The notes beneath the pieces are model-generated. The model saw only the letters and a program-made list of their open reading frames with translations, was not told where the DNA came from and did not search any database. From positions 124,001 to 188,000 of the forward strand of contig NZ_CP080332.1 in assembly GCF_019456655.1 (NCBI RefSeq): DNA of 64,000 bases, read 5' to 3'. Source of the DNA: Mycolicibacterium diernhoferi. Lineage in GTDB: Bacteria > Actinomycetota > Actinomycetes > Mycobacteriales > Mycobacteriaceae. This document shows positions 8,310-16,464 of the stretch, one piece after another (the stretch's first letter is position 1; each line of letters opens with the position of its first letter). The position numbers and the translations under genes were made by a program.

Positions 8310-10343
8310 TCAAGTCAGATCCAGTGCGGAGGTGTCGATGCGGGAGGCCACGTCGGCCATCCACGTGCGTCGGCCCTCGGGCGGCCCACCGAACAACGTG
8401 TGATGCAGCTTCTTCTCGCCGTCGTCGAGGTGAACCCGGATCACGGTGCGCCGGTGCGGATCCAGCACCGTGTTCCAGAAGTCGTCGGCGTCCATCTCAC
8501 CGAGACCCTTGTTGCGCTGCACCTCCACCCGCTTCTTGGAGTTCTCCTTCAGGCGGGCCACCGCGGCGTCCCGCTCGGATTCGTCCTGGCAGTAGATCCG
8601 CTCGTCGCCGTTCTTCACCACGAAAAGCGGTGGCAGTGTCACGTACACCATCCCGGCCTCCACCAGCGGACGGTAGAAGTCCAGGAACATCGAGATCAGG
8701 CTGGAGTTGATGTTGCCGCCGTCGGGGTCGGCGTCGGAGGCGAACAGGATCCGGTCATACCGGCACAGTTCCGGGTCGCAGTTGTCGCGTACCCCGCAGC
8801 CCAGGATGCGCTCGATCGAGTCGAACTCGTCCTTGCCCCGCGCCTTGCTCAGGGCATACCCGTAGACGTTGGGCGGCTTGCCTTTCAGCGGGAATGCGGC
8901 CTGGAAGGTGGCGTCCCGCGCGGCCTTGATGGTGCCCAGCGCCGAATCGCCCTCGCAGAGGAACAGTTCGGCGCCCGAGCCGCGTCCGGACTCCCGGCTG
9001 GGCAGCAGCTTGGGTGGCAGCGACAGGTTGGTACCCAGCCCCTTGGCCTTCGAGGCGGCGCGGGCGCGGGCCTTGGCGCCCTCGGCGCTGCGCCGGGCCC
9101 GGGCGGACTCCAGTGCCAGCTTCGTCCACAGCGTGACGGTGTCGTTGTTCGCGGGGTTGGCCGCCCAGATCGTCACGCTGCGCGCTACGTCCGGGGCCAT
9201 CGCCACATTCAGTGAGCGGGACGACACCGCGGTCTTGGCCTGGGAGTCCCACGCCACATCGGGAGCACGGGTGTCCACCGCCAGCGCGGTCACCGCCACG
9301 AAGTCCTGCGGCTCCGGCCCGTCCTCGCCCTTGGCCAGGCCCAGGTCCCGGATCCGGGAGGCGCGGTCGGCCAGCGCCTCGGACAGGCCCTTCATGGCGG
9401 CCGTCAGATGCGAGCCGCCGCCGGGGGTGCGCACCGTGTTGCAGAACGCGGCGATGGTCGCCGGCTCGGCCGGCCCCGCCGTCAGTGACCAGCGGAAAGG
9501 CGTCGGTCCGCGGCCGGTGGTGTACTCGCCGCGGCCCTCGACCACGGCGCGGACGCCGGGCGCCGGGGTGCCGGCCGCCGAGCACATCAGATCCAGCAGC
9601 GTGTCGGTGCCCCACGGGCCGCTGAACGGCTCCAGCAGGGCCGGCGGGACCTCGTCACCGGGCCAACCCTCGTCGACGACGACGAGGTGTACACCGGGGG
9701 ACATCCGCGCCGCGGCATGCGCGCGCAGCAGCACCTCGCCGACATCCACGCTGGAATCGGGCACCACGGTCGGGTCGAACAGGATCCGCACGGTGGTGCC
9801 GTGCGCGTTGGGCTTTCGGTTGCCGACACCACGCAGGCTCTGGGTGTCGACGCGGGTGAACGGGGCGTCGGGGTCGAACTCGTCACCCTCGAACACGCCC
9901 GGGTAGCCGGCGCCGAAGCTCTGCAGGTAGGTCTTGCCCGCCCGGCGCACCGTGACGTCGGTGCGCGCGGAGATGAATACCGCTGCCGCAGCGCCGATTC
10001 CGTTCAGGCCGGCGCCGGTGCTGGCCGCGTCGGTGTGCGCGGAGAACTTGCCGCCGGCGCGTGCGGTGCCCAGCGTCTTGACGATGCCGTTCTTGCCGGT
10101 GGTCGGGTCGGTGTCGACGGGCAGGCCGCGGCCGTCATCGGCGACGCTGACCGAGCCGTCGGTGTGCAGGGTGATGGTGACCGTGGACCCGCCGTGGCCG
10201 GGGACGGCGACCTCTTCGATGGCATTGTCGACGATCTCCCGCAGGGCGGTGTTGAGCACATCGAGCCCGAGGTTCACCGCCGGCCGCAGGCGGGTGTGCT
10301 GGACATCGTCGAGCTCGGTGATGTCGGCGGCGGTGTAGCTCAC
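8310..10343 (-). CDS. Type II topoisomerase subunit B (second gyrase B/ParE-like)
   Basis: 677 residues from a GTG at 10343, chosen because GGAGAG lies about 9 nt upstream; an in-frame ATG at 10418 has no good site. The GHKL ATPase shows REIVDNAIEE (35-44) and DDGRG (69-73). The TOPRIM part shows LFLCEGDSALG and SDADPDGGNI, keeping the Glu and the DxD metal ligands, while the usual Val-Asp-Gly-Ser-His-Ile reads Pro-Asp-Gly-Gly-Asn-Ile. QRNKGLGEM near the C-terminus is standard. The B-A order with a 20-bp gap indicates one operon. A separate true gyrAB is expected elsewhere in the genome; it is not in this window. Confidence 0.88.
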   Translation of the reverse strand: MSYTAADITELDDVQHTRLRPAVNLGLDVLNTALREIVDNAIEEVAVPGHGGSTVTITLHTDGSVSVADDGRGLPVDTDPTTGKNGIVKTLGTARAGGKFSAHTDAASTGAGLNGIGAAAAVFISARTDVTVRRAGKTYLQSFGAGYPGVFEGDEFDPDAPFTRVDTQSLRGVGNRKPNAHGTTVRILFDPTVVPDSSVDVGEVLLRAHAAARMSPGVHLVVVDEGWPGDEVPPALLEPFSGPWGTDTLLDLMCSAAGTPAPGVRAVVEGRGEYTTGRGPTPFRWSLTAGPAEPATIAAFCNTVRTPGGGSHLTAAMKGLSEALADRASRIRDLGLAKGEDGPEPQDFVAVTALAVDTRAPDVAWDSQAKTAVSSRSLNVAMAPDVARSVTIWAANPANNDTVTLWTKLALESARARRSAEGAKARARAASKAKGLGTNLSLPPKLLPSRESGRGSGAELFLCEGDSALGTIKAARDATFQAAFPLKGKPPNVYGYALSKARGKDEFDSIERILGCGVRDNCDPELCRYDRILFASDADPDGGNINSSLISMFLDFYRPLVEAGMVYVTLPPLFVVKNGDERIYCQDESERDAAVARLKENSKKRVEVQRNKGLGEMDADDFWNTVLDPHRRTVIRVHLDDGEKKLHHTLFGGPPEGRRTWMADVASRIDTSALDLT

Positions 10344-10450
10344 TGCTGGGTTCTCTCCGTCGGGGCCAAGGGGGGTGCCGGAGGAATGGTAGTCGGCCGA
10401 GCTGACATCCCCGTGCATCCATGCGGGAGGTGCAGGGAGAACGTCTCAGG

Positions 10451-11626
10451 TCAGCCGGTGCTGTGCTGGTCATCACTGTGACGCCCGCGGGACTCACGCA
10501 GAACCCGACCCTGCCGGACGTCGGCTTCCTCCTTGGCCCGGTTCTTCGCCGAGACCCGGTCGTCCCGGGCCGGTAGCTGAAGGACGCGTTCGGCGGCGAT
10601 ACCCGCCTGGAGCTGGCGGCCACGCTCGAGCTCGGCGTCCAATTCGGCGCCGAAGAGCAAAGCCAGGTTGGTGATCCACAACCACAGCAGGAACACGATC
10701 ACCCCGGCCAGCGCACCGTAGGTCTTGTTGTAGCTGCCGAAGTTGGCGACGTAGAACCCGAACCCGACGGAGGCGAGGACCCACAGCAGGATCGCCACGG
10801 CCGCTCCGATGCTGATCCAGCGGAACTTCGGCTGCTCGACGTTGGGCGCCGCGTAGTACAGCACGGCGACGGCGCCGACGACCAGGACCAGGATGACGGG
10901 GAAGCGGGCGATATTCCAGGTCGTCTGCGCGGCGGGGCCGAGCCCGGCGACGTCGCCGATCGCCGCCGCGATCGGCCCGCTGACCGCAAGCATGAACGCG
11001 ACCGCCGCCGCGGCCACCAGCCCCACGAAGGTGAGCAGCAACTGGATGGGGCGCAGCTTCCAGACCGGGCGGCCTTCGTCGACCTCGTAGACCCGGTTCA
11101 TCGCACGCCCGAACGCGCCGATGTAGCCCGACGCCGACCACAGTGCGCCGGCGACGCCGATGACCAGCGCGATCCCGGCCGACGGTGCTTCCACCAGCTG
11201 TTGGATCGGCCCTCGCAGCGTGTCGACCGCGGACGACGGGCCGAGGTCCTCGACGATCTGCAGGACCGCGTCGGTGGTGCGTTGCCCCTGGCCGAAGACC
11301 CCGAGCAGGGAAACCATCACGACCAGCGCCGGGAACAGGGACAACACGGCGTAATAGGTCAGTGCCGCCGCAAGATCCGTGCACTGATCGGAACTGAACT
11401 CCCGGGCGGTCTTGCGCAGGACATACGACACCGACGGCTTGGTCAGGTCCGCCGGCGAATCCGGCTTGGACGGATCTTCGGGATCCGGCGCTTCACGATC
11501 TGCGGCAACTTCGCTGGGTTGCTCTCCGGAGTCCGGACTGCACTCGTCGGTGTGCGACCCCGACACCCGCCTGCCGATGAGGACACCGGCCGCAAGCCCG
11601 CCGGTCGCGGCGATCAACGTCTTCAT
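10451..11626 (-). CDS. YihY/BrkB-family inner membrane protein
   Basis: 391 residues from an ATG preceded by AGGAG. After an acidic, proline-rich N-terminal segment of about 65 residues comes the YihY core: DLAAALTYYAVLSLFPALVVMVSLLG, GALWSASGYIGAFGRAMNRVYEV, and four or five further hydrophobic helices ending with KTYGALAGVIVFLLWLWITNLALLFGAELDAE. The family was once called ribonuclease BN or BrkB; its role (possibly envelope transport) is not settled. A basic tail of about 45 residues follows the last helix. It lies downstream of no gene on its own strand and is divergent from the hemophore gene. Confidence 0.85.
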   Translation of the reverse strand: MKTLIAATGGLAAGVLIGRRVSGSHTDECSPDSGEQPSEVAADREAPDPEDPSKPDSPADLTKPSVSYVLRKTAREFSSDQCTDLAAALTYYAVLSLFPALVVMVSLLGVFGQGQRTTDAVLQIVEDLGPSSAVDTLRGPIQQLVEAPSAGIALVIGVAGALWSASGYIGAFGRAMNRVYEVDEGRPVWKLRPIQLLLTFVGLVAAAAVAFMLAVSGPIAAAIGDVAGLGPAAQTTWNIARFPVILVLVVGAVAVLYYAAPNVEQPKFRWISIGAAVAILLWVLASVGFGFYVANFGSYNKTYGALAGVIVFLLWLWITNLALLFGAELDAELERGRQLQAGIAAERVLQLPARDDRVSAKNRAKEEADVRQGRVLRESRGRHSDDQHSTG

Positions 11627-11998
11627 GAGGAGCTCTCCTCGTAGTCGGCCGTCGGGTGCATGGACAGAGGGCATGCCCGCAGGAGGACGGGGCGAAACGG
11701 TCGGGAGTGGGCGTTCGAGGGCGTCGGCCCGAGGGGACCGTGAAGCGATGGTCCAGACTGCAACGTGGGGGCTGTTAATAACATGTGTGTAATTCACTGT
11801 TTCGGCTGTTCAGCAGCCTAGTTGCCTGTGGATGGATGGAACCGTGGCCCGTCCCGACAAGCCTCGACCAGACGGCCGGCGAAACGATGTCCACCGTCCA
11901 CGGCGTGCCGGTGGGCAGGTGATGTTTCGGCCTCGGGGTTTCCGGAAACCCATGGTCGTCGGAGGCTCGGCAGGGAGTCTCGGCAATGAGGAGGAGCG
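11627..11998. other. 372-bp divergent intergenic region
   Basis: No gene. It separates yihY-type and hemophore-type genes transcribed away from each other. It contains a GGCTG-TTCAG-CAGCC inverted repeat at about 11804-11818, a GTTAATAAC element at about 11775-11783, and a perfect 16-bp palindrome at 11936-11951. I looked for a 19-bp IdeR/iron box and saw none. Confidence 0.6.
11936..11951. promoter_or_regulatory. Perfect 16-bp palindrome upstream of the hemophore gene
   Basis: GGGTTTCCGGAAACCC is fully self-complementary and lies 47 bp before the hemophore-related gene. It has the form of a dimeric regulator site; the GGAAAC half also resembles an ECF sigma -35 element. Which factor uses it is unknown. 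Confidence 0.4.
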
Positions 11999-12397
11999 AT
12001 GACAGTACGAGTGCGACGCGACCGTGCCCGTCTCCCCAGGTTCGTGGCAGCCGTAGGCGCCGCCGGGATGTTGGCGATGGCGTCGGCAGGGGTTGCGAGT
12101 GCGGAGCCCGCACCGGATCAGTGTTCCCCGGCTGCGATGATGCGAGCGCAGGCCGGGGCGATGACCCGGATGGCGGACTATCTGGACTCACACCCCGATG
12201 TCGAGCAGGTGTTCACGGATGCCCGCGGGCGGGCCACCCCCGAGGAACGGCACGACGTGATCGAGACCTACGTCGACGCCCATCCCGATGTGGCGACGGC
12301 CCTACGAGACATCCGTCAGCCGGTTCGGGATCTGCGTACCAACTGCGGGCTTCCCATGCATCCCGGCATGGATGGCGACACGGACGACATGGAATAG
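11999..12397 (+). CDS. Hemophore-related secreted protein (Rv0203-like)
   Basis: 132 residues. A Sec signal peptide (basic MTVRVRRDRARLPR, hydrophobic core, cleavage near GVASAEP, about residue 35) is followed by a small all-helical domain bounded by two cysteines (QCSPAAMM and TNCGLPM) with the repeated motif SHPDVEQVF / AHPDVATAL. This is the mycobacterial hemophore family, whose founder Rv0203 binds and carries heme outside the membrane. GAGGAG precedes the ATG. The hemerythrin gene begins 37 bp after the stop on the same strand. Heme binding here is inferred from family. Confidence 0.82.
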   Translation: MTVRVRRDRARLPRFVAAVGAAGMLAMASAGVASAEPAPDQCSPAAMMRAQAGAMTRMADYLDSHPDVEQVFTDARGRATPEERHDVIETYVDAHPDVATALRDIRQPVRDLRTNCGLPMHPGMDGDTDDME

Positions 12398-12434
12398 GTC
12401 CGATGGGCGACGGTCAGTAGGTGCGGGGCTGGGG

Positions 12435-12911
12435 ATGTGCCAATACTGCGGCTGCCGGGACCTGCCGTTGCTGCGCGATTTCATCGCCGAACACGAGCGG
12501 GTACTGAATTGCGGCGGCGAGGCGGTGCGCGCGCTGGATCGCGGGGAGTTCGGGCAGGCACGCGAGATGGTGGCCGCAATGGCCGACGAGTTGCGGTCGC
12601 ACTGGCGCGGGGAGGAGCAGGGCCTGTTCGTCGTGATGGCCGCCGCCGACGACCTGTACGTCGATTACATCGACGCGCTGGTGCGCGAGCACCGGGACCT
12701 CGAGGCGCTGCTGGAAACCGTCGACCTGTCGAATCCGGATGGTCAGGAGCAGATCCGTACGGCGGTGTCCGACCTGTATGAGCACATCGCCAAGGAGGAG
12801 GACGGGTTGTTCCCGGCCTCGCTGACCTCTCTGGACGGCGAGCAGTGGGATACGGCGATCTCTGGCTGGGAGGCAGCGCACCCAGGCGAGCACATGATCG
12901 GGTTCGGTTGA
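12435..12911 (+). CDS. Hemerythrin-domain protein
   Basis: 158 residues. The four-helix hemerythrin ligands are in place: His20, His56 with Glu60 (SHWRGEEQGLF), His86 (REHRDLE) and His117 with Glu121 (YEHIAKEEDGLF). These bind a non-heme di-iron centre that senses or carries O2, NO or peroxide. The N-terminus has an added CQYCGC cysteine cluster that is not part of the fold and could be a redox or metal site. Longer in-frame extensions upstream overlap the hemophore gene and are rejected. Pairing with a secreted heme-related protein suggests iron or redox handling (inference). Confidence 0.82.
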   Translation: MCQYCGCRDLPLLRDFIAEHERVLNCGGEAVRALDRGEFGQAREMVAAMADELRSHWRGEEQGLFVVMAAADDLYVDYIDALVREHRDLEALLETVDLSNPDGQEQIRTAVSDLYEHIAKEEDGLFPASLTSLDGEQWDTAISGWEAAHPGEHMIGFG

Positions 12912-12927
12912 CGCTTCACGGCCGACG

Positions 12928-13833
12928 CTATCGCGCAGATGTGCCCGCAGGTTCCACGTGGATGAACGTCTCGGTGTGCGGAAGAGCCGCGTCGATGTCG
13001 GCTTCGAGCCGGTCCGCGAGGTCGTGGGCTGCCTGGACGGTCCACTCGCCGGGTACGGCGACGACCACGAACACCAGGCGCTGCCGGCCGGATTCGACCG
13101 TGCGTAGCGGTGCGAACTTGACCGGGTACTCGCTGCGGTAACGGTCGAGGACCGCGTCGACCGCGGCGTGATCCTTCTCCGGGAGGGCGGCGCTGAGCAG
13201 GCTGCTCATCGAGCCGCGCAGCAGCCGGTATCCGGTCCAGAGGATGTTGATCCCGACCGCCAGCGCCACCAACGGATCGAGGGGATACCAATTCGTCAGT
13301 GCGACAAGCGAAATGCCGACGATCACGCCGGCCGAAGTCCACACGTCGGTCAACAGGTGCTTGCCGTCGGCGATCAGGGTCATGGACCGGTGCCGGCGGC
13401 CTACCCGTAAGAGGGTGAGCCCCACGGCGAGGTTGATCCCTGCCGCGGCAGTGGACAAGACCAGACCCAGCCCGGGCTGGACGAGCGGCGCGGGGCTCAT
13501 CAGGCGCTCGACGGCGCTCCAGATGATCGCCGTGGCTGCCACGAAGATCATCGCGCCCTCGACCAGCGCCGAGAGGTACTCGGCCTTGCCGTGACCGAAG
13601 TGGTGGTCGGCGTCGCGTGGGCGGGCCGCCACCCGCAACGCCCACAGCGCCACCACCGCGGCAACCAGATTCACCCCCGATTCCAGGGCGTCGGACAGGA
13701 ATCCGACCGAACCGGTGACCACCGCGGCTCCGGCCTTCAGCGCCATGGTCGCGATCGCCGCCGCCAGGCTCAGCAGCATGAACCGCGACAGCAGACGGTG
13801 CTCCTGCTGTTTGGACAACGGAATCGCAGTCAC
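12928..13833 (-). CDS. Cation diffusion facilitator (CDF) efflux transporter
   Basis: 301 residues. Six hydrophobic helices and a cytoplasmic ferredoxin-like C-terminal domain are visible. TM2 holds GSVGFLSDALESGVN and TM5 holds the HLLTD metal site (His-x-x-x-Asp); TM2 has Asp followed four residues later by Ser rather than the second Asp of YiiP-type zinc exporters. HHFGHGKAEYL is the conserved loop after TM2. CDF proteins expel Zn, Mn, Fe or Co in exchange for protons. It is last in a minus-strand run, 11 bp after the extradiol dioxygenase gene. Metal specificity cannot be fixed from sequence. Confidence 0.88.
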   Translation of the reverse strand: MTAIPLSKQQEHRLLSRFMLLSLAAAIATMALKAGAAVVTGSVGFLSDALESGVNLVAAVVALWALRVAARPRDADHHFGHGKAEYLSALVEGAMIFVAATAIIWSAVERLMSPAPLVQPGLGLVLSTAAAGINLAVGLTLLRVGRRHRSMTLIADGKHLLTDVWTSAGVIVGISLVALTNWYPLDPLVALAVGINILWTGYRLLRGSMSSLLSAALPEKDHAAVDAVLDRYRSEYPVKFAPLRTVESGRQRLVFVVVAVPGEWTVQAAHDLADRLEADIDAALPHTETFIHVEPAGTSAR

Positions 13834-13844
13834 GCCGGCCGGCC

Positions 13845-14714
13845 TCAGATGTTCGACGCGTCGGCGGGCACGTGCGGGACCAGTCGAGATGCGGAGAACT
13901 CCGTGCCGGTGGCGACCGGAGTCGGCAGCCCCAGCGTGTAGGCCGTCATCGACAGCGACCCGTAGGCGTAGCCGTCGACGAGAATGTCCACGTCATCGGC
14001 GGAGGAGGTGGCCAGTCCGGCCAGGTACAGCCACGGGATGAAGTGATCCGGTGTCGGTACCGCGGCACCGAAGTCGGCGTGACCGTCGAGCGTCGCGGCC
14101 TCAGCCGGTGCCGAGAGGATCAGCGACTTGGCGTCCTCATCGAACCGGCGGGCCCAGTCGTAGCCGGTGTCGAGGTTCCAGTCCATCGCGCGCAGATTGT
14201 GCACGACATTGCCGCTGGCCACGATCAGCACGCCACGCTCGCGCAGCGGTGCGAGCTTGGCGCCCAGCTCGAGGTGGTGGTCCAGCGGTTTGTCGGCGTT
14301 GATCGACAACTGCACCACCGGTATCGACGCGTCCGGGAAGGCGTGCACCAGCACCGACCAGGTGCCGTGGTCGATACCCCAACTGTCCAGATCCGAGCCC
14401 ACCCAGGTGGGATGAACCACCTCGCTGACCTCCTCGGCCAGTTCCGGCAGCCCCGGTGCGGGGTACTGCACATCGAACAGTTCAGCTGGGAAACCGTAGA
14501 AGTCGTGGATCGTGCGCGGTCGCGCCATCGCGGTGACCGCCGTCGCGTTGATGCACCAGTGCGCGCTGATCACCAGGATCGCGCGCGGACGGCTGACCCG
14601 CCGGCCGAAGGCTCGCCAGGCCGCGGTATACCGGTTCAGTTCCAGGGCGTTCATCGGGCTGCCGTGTCCGATGAACGCCGCCGGCATCAAGGGCGTCTGG
14701 TTCGCGGCAGTCAC
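13845..14714 (-). CDS. Class III extradiol dioxygenase (DODA/YgiD-like)
   Basis: 289 residues. Metal and acid-base residues of the LigB-type DODA family are visible: FIGHGSPMNA, ISAHWCINA, IDHGTWSVLVHAFP and ASGNVVHNL. The C-terminal PTPDHFIPWLYLAGLA is also typical. Members open catechol-type rings such as DOPA with O2; bacterial YgiD is a zinc/iron 4,5-DOPA dioxygenase. The native substrate is unknown. Start is GTG with GGAGG upstream. It lies between a TRIC-like channel gene and the CDF transporter on the same strand. Confidence 0.87.
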   Translation of the reverse strand: MTAANQTPLMPAAFIGHGSPMNALELNRYTAAWRAFGRRVSRPRAILVISAHWCINATAVTAMARPRTIHDFYGFPAELFDVQYPAPGLPELAEEVSEVVHPTWVGSDLDSWGIDHGTWSVLVHAFPDASIPVVQLSINADKPLDHHLELGAKLAPLRERGVLIVASGNVVHNLRAMDWNLDTGYDWARRFDEDAKSLILSAPAEAATLDGHADFGAAVPTPDHFIPWLYLAGLATSSADDVDILVDGYAYGSLSMTAYTLGLPTPVATGTEFSASRLVPHVPADASNI

Positions 14715-14772
14715 GAGACCTCCCGGACGTACTGCATGAAATCAGCTTGGCACCTTCACGGCCGCCGCGCTC

Positions 14773-15423
14773 TCACATCCCCGGCTCCGGAGTGCCCCTG
14801 GACTGCCCGGGTGGGCGAGGGGCGTTGAGCTGGTAGCGGACCCCGAGCATCCTGATGACGAAACACGCCGTCACGGCCCCCATCGCGGCGGGCAACCCGT
14901 AGGTGTCGGTACCGAGGGCGGCCACCGTGATCGCGGCGGCCACCAGTGCCGGGATCGCATAGAGCTCACTGCGCAGCACCGTGGGAACCTGCCCCACCAT
15001 CAAATCGCGGATGGTGCCGCCGCCCACCGCGGTGATGACGCCGAGCGCGACGGCGGGCCCGGCCCCGAGTCCGGCGGCCACCGCCTTACTGGCCCCGATG
15101 ACGGCGAACACGCTCAACCCGACCGCGTCGAGCGTCGTCAGGGACATCTCGAACCGTGCCAGCGGGCGATTGAGCACGAAGGCGATGAGCGCACCGGCCA
15201 ACGCAAGGGTGAAGTAGGGCCAGTACAGAAAGGTCGCCGGAGGTATGGCGCCGATGAGGATGTCGCGGATCACGCCGCCGCCCAGTGCGGTCATCATGCC
15301 GAGCGTCACCACGCCCACCACGTCGAGATGCGTGGCGCGCAACGCCGTCAGGGCGCCGTTCAGCCCGAACACGAACGTGCCGGTCAGGTCCAGCGCGAAC
15401 AACAGCGGCGGCGGGGTGTCCAC
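14773..15423 (-). CDS. TRIC-like/UPF0126 membrane protein
   Basis: 216 residues, seven predicted hydrophobic helices arranged as two repeats. Each repeat carries the diagnostic glycine motif: GGGVIRDIL in the first and GGGTIRDLMVG in the second. Prokaryotic members of this family resemble trimeric intracellular cation channels, conducting monovalent cations. It starts 12 bp after the upstream unknown gene, suggesting one transcript. Confidence 0.87.
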   Translation of the reverse strand: MDTPPPLLFALDLTGTFVFGLNGALTALRATHLDVVGVVTLGMMTALGGGVIRDILIGAIPPATFLYWPYFTLALAGALIAFVLNRPLARFEMSLTTLDAVGLSVFAVIGASKAVAAGLGAGPAVALGVITAVGGGTIRDLMVGQVPTVLRSELYAIPALVAAAITVAALGTDTYGLPAAMGAVTACFVIRMLGVRYQLNAPRPPGQSRGTPEPGM

Positions 15424-15435
15424 CCGTTCTGCCTA

Positions 15436-15987
15436 TCACGGACCGCAGGGCGACAGCGGGACCTGGGGTACAGGGCCGTCAGCCGGATGCCCGCGGTGCC
15501 ATTCGACCGCCCGTGCGGCCGTCCGCGGCACCTCGTCGGCATGGTCGATCAGTGCATAGCGCGTCACCAGGTTCTGCAGACCGTTGATCGCGCATTCGTA
15601 GCCGACGCGGTGCAACAGCTGCCGAATCCAGCTGACCACTCGGACCCGCTGGCCGAAGGACAGGTGCCGGGCATCGCAGACCACGAGCAGCCGGCGCGGG
15701 CCCGTCCTGAGCGCGACCGCGACCGTCGAATCGCAGACATCGTTCTGGTGCAACCGCGCTCGTCGCTTGGACGCCGCCAGACGATGACCGGAGAACATCG
15801 AATCAGCACGGGTCTCGTCGAGGATCAGGACGATCGAGTCGGCCGCGTCGTCTGCCTGCTCGACCGCCGTATCCCCGTGCAGGGCCACCACGCCGTCCTG
15901 GTCGAAGGCGGCGACGAAGGCGTCGATCAGTTCCGCCTGACGGCCGAGGATGATCACCGGTGGATGGTCGGGCGCTCGCATGCTCAC
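15436..15987 (-). CDS. Unrecognised protein, possible ATPase-like or sensor domain
   Basis: 183 residues from GTG at 15987 with AGGAGG 5 nt upstream; an ATG two codons later is possible. I do not recognise the family. Visible are an alternating hydrophobic strand pattern (VIILGRQAELIDAFVAAF, VVALHG, SIVLILDET, LLVVCDARHLSFGQRVRVV), suggesting an alpha/beta domain, and RALIDHADEVP-like C-terminal helices. No Walker or SDR motif is present. It heads a minus-strand run with the TRIC-like, dioxygenase and CDF genes. An imperfect 16-bp inverted repeat lies in its leader. Confidence 0.6.
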   Translation of the reverse strand: MSMRAPDHPPVIILGRQAELIDAFVAAFDQDGVVALHGDTAVEQADDAADSIVLILDETRADSMFSGHRLAASKRRARLHQNDVCDSTVAVALRTGPRRLLVVCDARHLSFGQRVRVVSWIRQLLHRVGYECAINGLQNLVTRYALIDHADEVPRTAARAVEWHRGHPADGPVPQVPLSPCGP

Positions 15988-16022
15988 GAGGTCCTCCTGC
16001 TCTGGGTTGCCGCAGACCGAAA

Positions 16023-16064
16023 CGATGTACGCGCTTTTCCGGTCCCGAAAAAGCGCATACATCG
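16023..16064 (-). promoter_or_regulatory. Long inverted repeat in the leader of the gene at 15436-15987
   Basis: Arms of 16 bp (16023-16038 and 16049-16064) match at 15 positions around a 10-nt loop. On the minus-strand RNA the one mismatch becomes a G-U pair, so a full 16-bp hairpin can form 36-77 nt before the start codon. It could be a leader hairpin or a large operator. A side effect is that both strands can encode the same short peptide there. Confidence 0.5.
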
Positions 16065-16243
16065 AACGGTCCGAAAATAAATCGGAATCAATTGCGGCCG
16101 ACAATTCGGCACGCCATCAATGCGACTACCGCGAAAAAACAGAAAAGTGGTGCGGGAGTGGCGAGCAGAGCGGGGGAGACCGCGCACCGACGTGGGACGG
16201 TACGTCCACCCGTCGGCGACTTAAATGGGTCCTTACCAGGACC

Positions 16244-16378
16244 TCAGGCGCGCTCGGGTCGCTTGCGGCGGGTCTGGGTGAGCGCGTCTTCGGCGGCCTT
16301 GGCGCGTTTCAGGGCGCGCCGTTCCTTGATGTCCATGGCGGGCTTTTTTGCGACGCGATTCGGGGATTTATCAGCCAT
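16244..16378 (-). CDS. Small basic protein, function unknown
   Basis: 44 residues, rich in Lys and Arg (MADKSPNRVAKKPAMD, then a helix ERRALKRAKAAEDAL). The ATG has GCAGGAA and AAAGG upstream. No domain recognised. A short, highly charged helix of this kind could bind nucleic acid, but that is conjecture. An unusually AT-rich stretch at about 16419-16437 lies in its promoter region, with TATGGT as a possible -10. Confidence 0.5.
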   Translation of the reverse strand: MADKSPNRVAKKPAMDIKERRALKRAKAAEDALTQTRRKRPERA

Positions 16379-16464
16379 TTCCTGCGCCTTTCTTGAGTGC
16401 TTCGTGATCGACCATACCCAAGAAAAAATAAAAAGCCAGTCTGTCCAAATCGGGTGGGTGACGG

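Noticed and set aside
11627..11998. IdeR iron box upstream of the hemophore gene
   Set aside because: No 19-bp TTAGG-type dyad was seen; the palindrome there has a different sequence.
15436..16104. Longer version of the unknown gene extending through the inverted repeat
   Set aside because: The extension begins far upstream of the AGGAGG site at 15993-15998 and its codons are produced by the inverted repeat itself.
16419..16437. A/T-rich tract as an intrinsic terminator for the serine hydrolase gene
   Set aside because: No stem precedes the tract; it is better explained as part of the promoter of the small gene ending at 16244.
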